A stretch of DNA of 36,774 nt from positions 1 to 36,774 of the forward strand of contig NZ_PIQO01000029.1 in NCBI RefSeq assembly GCF_002844575.1, read 5' to 3'. Origin of the DNA: Heyndrickxia camelliae. Lineage in GTDB: Bacteria > Bacillota > Bacilli > Bacillales > Bacillaceae_C. Position numbers and translations under genes: made by a program. Positions 31,258 through 36,774 of the stretch are shown piece by piece (within the stretch, counting starts at the first letter, position 1; every line of letters starts with the position of its first letter). The notes below the pieces were generated by a model that was given only the letters and a program-made list of their open reading frames with translations, made no database searches and had not been told where the DNA came from.

Positions 31258-32319
31258 TTATTTCGTATTTTCATATTTTTTGCGCAGCTTTTTGATTTCA
31301 TCTATTAAGTTATATCCAATGGTAGGAGCGAGCTTATCATATAATGGATCTAGTTTTTTTACCCATTCTTTTTTCTCTGCATCTGTTAATACATGTATGT
31401 TAATGGAGGAGTTCTTTTTAATAAGTTCTAATTGCTTTTCATTCATCTGATGGGCTTCCTGTTGGTTCCAGTTTGTCACCTCTTCTATTGCCTCTGATAA
31501 TATTCGCTTAGTATAATCTGTTTGCTTATTCCAAAAAGATTTATTCATAAGAACTACATAACCGAGGTAACCGTGATTGCTAATTGTTAAATACTTTTGT
31601 AAGTTATAAAATTTCTTTGAGTATATATTGGATAAGGTGTTTTCCTCACCATCCACTTTTTTGCTGTCAAGAGATTGAAAAGTAATATCAAAGGATTGCT
31701 GAATGGGGTGTGCATCTAATTGGTTAAATTGTGCAGCCAGCACTTTGCTTTGCATAATTCGAAAAGTTTGCCCCTTTATATCTGCTGGCGTCCGAATCGG
31801 GCCTTTATTGGAAGTGATTTGTTTAAATCCATTTATCCAGTATGCAAGCCCCTTTAGGTCGTCTTTTTCTAAAGATTGCAATAGCTCTTGACCTATTTTG
31901 CCATTCAATCCTTCTTGAACAGCCTGGTAGGATGGAAAAGCAAATGGTAGATCGAATATACCCCATTTTTCTGAAACTGACCCAAGCTTGGAAGTGGAAG
32001 GAGCAATAATTTGCACCTTATTTTCTTTTAAGGCATTGATTTCTTCAATATCGGAATAAAGCATACCATTTGGAAACACTTCCACTCTAATTTTGCCATT
32101 TGATTTTTTATAGACTAGTTCAGCAAACTTTTTCGCTGCGAGTCCTTTTGGTGTGTTCTCTGCAACAACATGACTAAACTTTAATACTATCTGGTTTTTT
32201 AGTCCCTGTTGTTCATAGTCATGGACAAGTTTGTGAGAATGTAATAGTTTTGGTGAAACTGTTATACCGATCACAATTATCAGTAGTATGATAATTGTTA
32301 AAAGAATTGATTTTTTCAT
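31258..32319 (-). CDS. dctB: C4-dicarboxylate-binding protein DctB (TRAP DctP fold)
   Basis: This 353-residue protein is anchored or exported by one N-terminal helix (SILLTIIILLIIVIGITVS). The rest is a DctP-type binding fold. LKFSHVVAENTPKGLAAKKF begins it, then KSNGKIRVEVFPNGML. The mid part has KWGIFDLPFAFPSYQAVQ and QTFRIMQSKVLAAQFNQL with the carboxylate-binding Arg. It ends with a YLGYVVLMNKSFWN block. In B. subtilis, DctB (YdbE) is a binding protein that helps the DctS sensor detect C4 acids and does not serve a TRAP transporter. Here too no TRAP permease is present, and dctB is divergent from dctS, which supports the sensory role. AGAAGGA precedes its ATG. Confidence 0.9.
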   Translation of the reverse strand: MKKSILLTIIILLIIVIGITVSPKLLHSHKLVHDYEQQGLKNQIVLKFSHVVAENTPKGLAAKKFAELVYKKSNGKIRVEVFPNGMLYSDIEEINALKENKVQIIAPSTSKLGSVSEKWGIFDLPFAFPSYQAVQEGLNGKIGQELLQSLEKDDLKGLAYWINGFKQITSNKGPIRTPADIKGQTFRIMQSKVLAAQFNQLDAHPIQQSFDITFQSLDSKKVDGEENTLSNIYSKKFYNLQKYLTISNHGYLGYVVLMNKSFWNKQTDYTKRILSEAIEEVTNWNQQEAHQMNEKQLELIKKNSSINIHVLTDAEKKEWVKKLDPLYDKLAPTIGYNLIDEIKKLRKKYENTK

Positions 32320-32372
32320 ATTTGTCCTTCTTTCGTACCATTGGTGTAAAATGAAAGATGTATATTTATACC

Positions 32373-32391
32373 CTATTATTTAGGATAATAG
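32373..32391. promoter_or_regulatory. Palindrome between dctB and dctS
   Basis: CTATTAT (32373-32379) and ATAATAG (32385-32391) are perfect 7-bp arms around TTAGG. It lies in the middle of the 124-base divergent region, suitable as a shared operator, though the protein that binds it is unknown. Confidence 0.4.
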
Positions 32392-32443
32392 TAAATCTAG
32401 TTATTCGTAAAGATGAATATGGCCTTTCCAGGAGGATACCTAT

Positions 32444-34048
32444 TTGAGTGTAAAACAGTTGCCTATACGATGGAAAATCACGATTCTTTCCTATTGTGTC
32501 GTAATTTTTTCCCTGCTTATTGGCGGAATTCTTCTTGTTGTGAATATTCAATCAACCAAGGAACAAGAAATTAATACAGCAGCAATGAATACTGCGAGAA
32601 CAGTAGCAGAGCTTTCAGATGTAAAAAAAGCTATCCAATCACCAAATGGGTGGACGAAGATAAACCATTTAATAGAACAAATTCGCTTAATCAATGATGA
32701 AGATTATATTGTGGTAATGAACATGGAACGAATTAGGTATTCTCATCCTGTCCAATCCTTATTAGGGACTCCATCTCTAGGCAAAGATGAGGATGCTGCA
32801 TTTGCAGAGCACAATTATTTTTCCAAGGCGAGAGGGGAGCTAGGTACGTTCACTAGAGCTTTCTTTCCGATTAAGGATGATAATTTGAATCAAATTGGTG
32901 TGGTGCTTGTCGGACATAGGATTCCAAGCTTTTGGGATATTTCCGCTAATTTAAAGAATGAAATGGTTATTATTTTAAGTTTAACACTTTCAGCCGGATT
33001 AATAGGATCGTTTTTACTTGCTAGACATATAAAAAAGCAAATGTTTCAGCTGGAGCCACATCAAATTGCCAGAATTCTTGAGGAAAGAACGGCTACCTTT
33101 CACGCTATGAATGAAGGTGTTATAGCAATTGATTCACATGAAATCATTACTATTTTTAATGAAAAAGCAAAGGGGATTTTTTCCGTTAAAGGGGAGGTCA
33201 TTGGCAAACCCATTCGATCTGTATTAGAGGATACAAGATTGCCGGAAATTGTGGAACATAATAAGGCAGTATATAACGAAACCATCATTGTTGGCGGTAA
33301 AACAATCTTAAGCAGCAGAATTCCGGTACTTATTGATCAAACAGTTGTCGGAGCAGTAGCGATATGCCAAGATAGAACGGAAGTTGTGAAGATGGCGGAA
33401 GAGCTAACTGGGGTGAAAAATTTTGTGGAAGCACTCCGAGTTCAAAATCACGAGTATATGAATAATTTACATACGATCGCTGGACTCATTCAACTCGGAA
33501 AATCAGAACAGGCTCTTAACCTTGCTTTTACAACTTCGGAACAGCAGGGAAATACTTCAAAATCAATTAAGGAAATGATTCGAAACGATGCTTTAGCAGG
33601 TCTTCTGCTTAGTAAGATTAGGAGAGGGAAGGAGTTAGGGATTGAAGTTAGAGTGGATCCTAATAGTTCTCTTTCACAGTTTCCAGCGCAAATGGATCAG
33701 AATGATATAGTTGTATTACTTGGTAATTTAATTGAGAATGCCTTTGAATCCTATGAATCTATTGAAGTAGAGGATAGGGTCATTGACATAAGCATTGAAC
33801 AAAATGAGGAAACTTGCGCCATTATGATTGAAGACAATGGTTGTGGTATTAGATATGAGGATGTCGCGTTTATTTTCGATAAAGGGTTTACGAAAAACAA
33901 GCAAAAAGGAACTGGTTATGGATTATATTTAGTTAAACAGATTGTAATGAAAGGAAACGGGGATATAGATGTAGATTCGCACGTTGGGGAAGGTACTTCC
34001 TTTACTATTATATTTCCAATGAATCCAGGAGTTGAAGCAAATGGTTGA
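32444..34048 (+). CDS. dctS: Sensor histidine kinase DctS (CitA/DcuS type)
   Basis: This 534-residue kinase senses C4-dicarboxylates. Helix one is ILSYCVVIFSLLIGGILLVV (about 14-33). The outer sensor domain has RIRYSHPVQSLLGTPSLGKD (96-114), the CitA/DcuS fingerprint. Helix two is at about 174-193. A PAS domain is near 210-310. The phospho-accepting His336 is in VQNHEYMNNLHTIAGLIQLG, which is the SpoOB-type site of this family. The ATPase has NLIENAFES, EDNGCGI and GTGYGLYLVKQI. The start is TTG 32444, with GGAGG eight bases upstream. It heads dctS-dctR-dctP, with an 8-base overlap to dctR. Confidence 0.93.
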   Translation: MSVKQLPIRWKITILSYCVVIFSLLIGGILLVVNIQSTKEQEINTAAMNTARTVAELSDVKKAIQSPNGWTKINHLIEQIRLINDEDYIVVMNMERIRYSHPVQSLLGTPSLGKDEDAAFAEHNYFSKARGELGTFTRAFFPIKDDNLNQIGVVLVGHRIPSFWDISANLKNEMVIILSLTLSAGLIGSFLLARHIKKQMFQLEPHQIARILEERTATFHAMNEGVIAIDSHEIITIFNEKAKGIFSVKGEVIGKPIRSVLEDTRLPEIVEHNKAVYNETIIVGGKTILSSRIPVLIDQTVVGAVAICQDRTEVVKMAEELTGVKNFVEALRVQNHEYMNNLHTIAGLIQLGKSEQALNLAFTTSEQQGNTSKSIKEMIRNDALAGLLLSKIRRGKELGIEVRVDPNSSLSQFPAQMDQNDIVVLLGNLIENAFESYESIEVEDRVIDISIEQNEETCAIMIEDNGCGIRYEDVAFIFDKGFTKNKQKGTGYGLYLVKQIVMKGNGDIDVDSHVGEGTSFTIIFPMNPGVEANG

Positions 34049-34733
34049 AAAACGCATTAAGGCTATTATTATAGACGATGATCCGATGGTTCGTGAAGTG
34101 AATAAGAATTTTATCAAGAAAGTCAAAGGGTTTGATATTATTGGAGAGGCAGGCAATGGGGATGAGGGGATTCAACTGGTAAAACAATTGCAGCCGGATG
34201 TAGTTATTCTTGATATTTATATGCCAAAGAAAAATGGAGTAAAGACCTTGCAGGAATTTCGGAAACAAGCATTCAATGTTGATGTCATTGTGGTATCCGC
34301 CGCAAGGGATAAAGAAACTATTAATACTATGCTTCAAAACGGAGCAGTTGACTTTATTATCAAACCTTTTAAGTTTGAACGGCTGAAACGAGCAATGGAA
34401 AATTATCGTTTTTATAAATTATCCATGGATAATAGGGAAACGTTATCTCAATCGGAATTGGATGCGATACTACATAATAATCAATCTTCTGACACGAGAG
34501 ATTCCTTGCCCAAAGGCTTGAATATGTTTACCCTGAATGAAATTACCGATTATATGCATAAGGAAACAGATCCTAAATCGGCGGAGGAAGTGGCAACTGC
34601 GATAGGAATCGCTCGTGTAACTGCCAGAAGATACTTGGATTATCTGGAGAAGAAGGGTAAGATTCGTTTGGCTGTTCAATATGGAAGTGTGGGCAGACCT
34701 ATTAATCGTTATATTATGGAGAGTAAAGAATAA
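34041..34733 (+). CDS. dctR: Response regulator DctR
   Basis: This 230-residue regulator has a receiver domain: the acid pocket IIIDDDPMVRE, Asp58 in VVILDIYMPKKNG as the phosphorylation site, Ser86 in VVSAARD, and Lys108 in FIIKPF. A linker (YRFYKLSMDNRETLSQSE) follows. The C-terminal HTH is AEEVATAIGIARVTARRYLD followed by YLEKKGKI, the YcbB/DctR-type helix-turn-helix. The start is ATG 34041, after CAGGAG at a nine-base gap; it overlaps the end of dctS by 8 bases (ATGGTTGA), so translation is probably coupled. It activates dctP. The paired repeat at 34739-34756 is a candidate binding site. Confidence 0.93.
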   Translation: MVEKRIKAIIIDDDPMVREVNKNFIKKVKGFDIIGEAGNGDEGIQLVKQLQPDVVILDIYMPKKNGVKTLQEFRKQAFNVDVIVVSAARDKETINTMLQNGAVDFIIKPFKFERLKRAMENYRFYKLSMDNRETLSQSELDAILHNNQSSDTRDSLPKGLNMFTLNEITDYMHKETDPKSAEEVATAIGIARVTARRYLDYLEKKGKIRLAVQYGSVGRPINRYIMESKE

Positions 34734-34738
34734 ATTCA

Positions 34739-34756
34739 AGACCAAAAAGACCAAAA
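34739..34756 (+). promoter_or_regulatory. Tandem 9-bp repeat upstream of dctP
   Basis: AGACCAAAA occurs twice back to back (34739-34747 and 34748-34756), 89 bases before dctP. ACCA recurs at 34768. Directly repeated sites at one helical turn (9-10 bp) are typical for tandem response-regulator binding, so this may be the DctR site that drives dctP as a separate unit. Confidence 0.5.
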
Positions 34757-34844
34757 TGTCCGATATGACCATAAACTTCAAGATTTGAAAAGAAAGCGTT
34801 ACCATTCCGTTAGTAAGAATTTTCGTGAAAAGGGGATGAGAACG

Positions 34845-36113
34845 TTGAAAATATATAAAAATTTAACGGTTCAAGTTTTAACCGCTATTGTGATTGGGGT
34901 TCTTGTTGGCTTGATATGGCCGGAAGCAGGGAAACATATGAAGCCCCTTGGTGATACATTCATCAATGCAGTAAAAATGCTAATTGCACCAATAATATTT
35001 CTGACAATTGTGCTTGGCATTGCAAAAATGGGGGATATGAAAAAGGTCGGTAAAGTTGGCGGTAAAGCGATTATATACTTTGAAATCGTTACCACTTTTG
35101 CGCTAATTGTCGGTCTTATCATTGTTAATGTGATTAAACCAGGTGCTGGTTTAGATTTCAGTCATTTGCCAAAAGGTGATATTTCGCAATTTACAGGTGA
35201 CGGTGCTAAATTAAATTGGGTAGATTATTTAACTCATATTGTCCCTTCTAGTATGGTTGCTGCATTTGCAGATGGGGATATTTTACAGGTGTTATTTTTC
35301 TCTTTATTATTTGGATTTGGTTTAGCAGCTTTAGGGGAAAAAGGAAAAATTGTTATCGATTTTTTAGATAAATTATCACAAGTATTTTTCAAGGTGATTG
35401 GTTATATCATGAAGGCTGCTCCTATTGGGGCATTTGGTGCAATGGCCTATACTATTGGTAATTTTGGACTTGCATCTTTAGTGCCGCTTGGAAAGCTTAT
35501 GATCTCCGTTTACCTGACGATGATCATCTTTGTCTTTGTTGTTTTGAACTTAATTTGTAGAAAATATGGCTTCAGCTTATGGAATTATTTACGATATATT
35601 AAAGATGAACTTCTAATCGTTTTAGGAACAAGTTCTTCAGAATCGGTACTTCCAAGAATAATGGATAAAATGGAAAAGTTCGGATGCTCTAAATCTGTTG
35701 TAGGTCTAGTTATTCCAACTGGTTACTCCTTTAATCTTGATGGAACATGTATTTACCTTGTAATGGCAACAGTATTCTTATCACAAGTATTCGGTGTACA
35801 TCTTTCCCTTGGGCATCAGATCATGGTCATCCTAATCTTGATGCTAACATCAAAAGGTGCTGCTGGTGTTACAGGAAGTGGATTCATTGTGTTGGCATCT
35901 ACGTTATCAGCACTTCATCTAATCCCGGTATCCGGACTAGCTTTACTGCTAGGTGTCGACCGATTTATGAGTGAAGGCCGAGCGATAATCAATCTAATCG
36001 GAAACGGAATTGCTTCTATCGTAGTTGCAAAAAGTGAAAAGGAATTTGATGAATCGAAACATATAGAAGCAATAAAAGAAATGAAAAATGGTACCCTATC
36101 AACATCAGCTTAA
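34845..36113 (+). CDS. dctP: C4-dicarboxylate:cation symporter DctP (DAACS family)
   Basis: This 422-residue transporter takes up succinate, fumarate or malate with Na+ or H+. It has the SDF/DAACS pattern. NLTVQVLTAIVIGVLVGLIW is the first helix and FINAVKMLIAPIIFLTIVLG the third. The re-entrant loop has GTSSSESVLPRIM, and helix seven is SFNLDGTCIY. TSKGAAGVTGSGFIVLA is the second loop, and LLGVDRFMSEGRAIINLIGN the last signature, carrying the substrate-binding Asp and Arg. The start is TTG 34845 (MKIYKNL), fitting the family; upstream GGGG is nearer an ATG at 34836 that it overlaps. It is the end of the dctS-R-P set, probably with its own DctR-dependent promoter. Confidence 0.95.
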   Translation: MKIYKNLTVQVLTAIVIGVLVGLIWPEAGKHMKPLGDTFINAVKMLIAPIIFLTIVLGIAKMGDMKKVGKVGGKAIIYFEIVTTFALIVGLIIVNVIKPGAGLDFSHLPKGDISQFTGDGAKLNWVDYLTHIVPSSMVAAFADGDILQVLFFSLLFGFGLAALGEKGKIVIDFLDKLSQVFFKVIGYIMKAAPIGAFGAMAYTIGNFGLASLVPLGKLMISVYLTMIIFVFVVLNLICRKYGFSLWNYLRYIKDELLIVLGTSSSESVLPRIMDKMEKFGCSKSVVGLVIPTGYSFNLDGTCIYLVMATVFLSQVFGVHLSLGHQIMVILILMLTSKGAAGVTGSGFIVLASTLSALHLIPVSGLALLLGVDRFMSEGRAIINLIGNGIASIVVAKSEKEFDESKHIEAIKEMKNGTLSTSA

Positions 36114-36124
36114 TTATAATGAAG

Positions 36125-36152
36125 ACCTGGTCTCTTTAGGACCGGGTTTTTA
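36125..36152 (+). terminator. Rho-independent terminator after dctP
   Basis: ACCTGGTC (36125-36132) pairs with GGACCGGGT (36139-36147), with one unpaired base on the way, around TCTTTA, followed by TTTTAT. Confidence 0.8.
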
Positions 36153-36257
36153 TATGTGAAGTAAGATGAATGACTTACGAATGGCAATGTTGTGATAGAA
36201 TTAGATGGTCAATTACGGTGACACCTTTGCAGGAATGTAGATTGCTGGTAAGTTGAG

Positions 36258-36609
36258 CAAAAGGACAGGAGGAAGCAAAGAGTAATGCCTCTTTTCCTTT
36301 ATAGGGTGTTAAAAGGACAAGCGGGGGTAAAAACTGTAAGTCATTGTTCTTTATAGGGTGCCAAAAGGACAAGAGGAGACAAAAAGGGAAAGCAAATGTC
36401 TTTTATAGGGTGCCAAAAGGACAAGAGGAGACAAAAAGGGAAAGCAAATGTCTTTTATAGGGTGCCAAAAGGACAAGAGGAGGCAAAAAGGATAAGCAAA
36501 TGTCCTTTACAGGGTGCCAAAAGGACAAGTGGGGGCAAAAAGGGAAAGCAAATGTCCTTTATAGGGTGTCAAAAGGACAAGAGGAGGCAAAAAGAATAAG
36601 CAAATGTCT
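36258..36609 (+). repeat. 52-bp tandem repeat array, about 6.8 copies
   Basis: The marker AGGGTG recurs at 36303, 36355, 36407, 36459, 36511 and 36563, exactly 52 bp apart each time. A partial leading copy begins near 36258 (CAAAAGGAC). Units read AGGGTGCCAAAAGGACAAG, then GAGGAGACAAAAAGGGAAAG with CAAATGTC at the end, with scattered base differences. In the later junctions TGTCCTTT (36501-36508, 36553-36560) is the exact inverse of AAAGGACA (36520-36527, 36572-36579), so each unit could form a hairpin. Because 52 is not a multiple of three, the array cannot code for a repeat protein in one frame. There are no unique spacers, so it is not a CRISPR array. It lies between dctP and an insertion sequence. 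Confidence 0.92.
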
Positions 36610-36626
36610 GAATAGGCTACACTTAG

Positions 36627-36774
36627 TTGGACAGAATTTTTAAGGTCAAGTAGACTACAGATAATATATTTGAGGAGAATCTACATGGCCAAAAGAGAAC
36701 GTCGAACATTTACTGAAGAGTTCAAACAACAGATCGTACAACTTTACCAAAATGGAAAACCGAGAAAAGATATT
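36627..36774 (+). mobile_element. Left end of an IS3-family insertion sequence
   Basis: The transposase gene below, with about 60 bases of leader, marks the left part of an insertion sequence that continues past the window. The probable terminal repeat begins near TTGGACAGAATTTTT (36627); the exact end cannot be fixed without the right end. Confidence 0.55.
36685..36774 (+). CDS. IS3-family transposase OrfA (5' part only)
   Basis: GAGGAG (36672-36677) is followed by ATG 36685 and 30 codons to the window edge: MAKRERRTFTEEFKQQIVQL and YQNGKPRKDI. The basic start and TEEFKQQIVQLY are the HTH_Tnp_1 N-terminus shared by OrfA proteins of IS3-type elements. OrfA binds the terminal repeats, and OrfB, normally expressed by frameshift with it, carries the DDE catalytic site. 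OrfB is outside the window. Confidence 0.85.
   Translation, partial: MAKRERRTFTEEFKQQIVQLYQNGKPRKDI

Noticed and set aside
31258-32319. dctB as part of a TRAP transporter
   Set aside because: No DctQ or DctM permease genes are nearby. The dctS-R-P neighbours match the B. subtilis sensory DctB arrangement.
36396-36599. 67-codon frame within the 52-bp repeat array
   Set aside because: Because 52 is not a multiple of three, it reads successive units in different frames; it has no ribosome site and no family likeness.
36258-36609. CRISPR array
   Set aside because: The units are contiguous 52-bp copies without unique spacers, and no cas genes are present.

Overview
The window is AT-rich DNA from a spore-forming member of the Bacillaceae (low-GC Gram-positive). 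The signs are strong AAGGAGG-type ribosome binding sites, frequent TTG and GTG starts, a T-box riboswitch, perfect Spo0A-type boxes (TGTCGAA), a YaaH/SleL-type spore cortex glycosidase, a YndM-like (DUF2512) protein, a CatE-like dioxygenase, and a DctB/DctS/DctR/DctP C4-dicarboxylate system laid out much as in Bacillus. I cannot name the species. No rRNA or tRNA genes and no CRISPR array were seen.

Layout. Positions 1-4000 hold a gene end, an XRE regulator divergent from an unknown gene, a Cys-rich pentapeptide protein, a decayed VWA (CoxE-like) gene and a DUF1801 protein. 4030-6184 is a T-box leader with an ATG (Met) specifier, followed by a second-type methionyl-tRNA synthetase whose last ~48 codons are out of frame. 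6306-9643 has a Clp_N-GNAT fusion, CatE with a clear promoter and operator, a P-loop kinase-like protein and a frameshifted DUF3885 gene. 9780-12460 has a TetR regulator with a likely autoregulatory site, an SGNH hydrolase and an exported beta-propeller protein. 12537-17900 is a run of small detoxification or housekeeping enzymes (GNATs, Nudix, histidine phosphatase, APH-like kinase, SDR) with two dead GNAT genes. 18007-20250 is a patch of frameshifted membrane genes and a DUF2975 gene whose HTH partner is dead. 20297-26820 has GNATs, a Zn-dependent phospholipase C-like protein, the spore glycosidase, a second DNA sliding clamp (DnaN paralogue) behind a hairpin carrying a Spo0A box, and a DUF2512 protein. 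26938-30878 has small proteins and an uncharacterised pair of membrane proteins. 31000-36150 is the dct locus: dctB divergent from dctS-dctR-dctP. The window ends with a 52-bp tandem repeat array and the start of an IS3-type transposase.

How it works together. The dct locus is a complete regulated transporter unit: periplasmic-type binding protein, CitA/DcuS-type sensor kinase, response regulator and DAACS symporter. The rest is largely single-gene accessory content. Its most striking feature is the presence of second copies of two essential drug targets, MetRS and the beta clamp, among many acetyltransferases and an antibiotic-kinase-like protein. This suggests, but does not prove, a stress or self-protection role. 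The T-box would raise MetRS2 expression when tRNA-Met charging falls, for example under a MetRS inhibitor.

Quality caution: at least eight genes are broken. Some carry several lesions and are true pseudogenes (VWA, two GNATs, the small HTH). Four others (MetRS2 tail, DUF3885, a small membrane protein, DUF4405) are each repaired by adding one base, mostly in a short homopolymer, so sequencing error is a live alternative.
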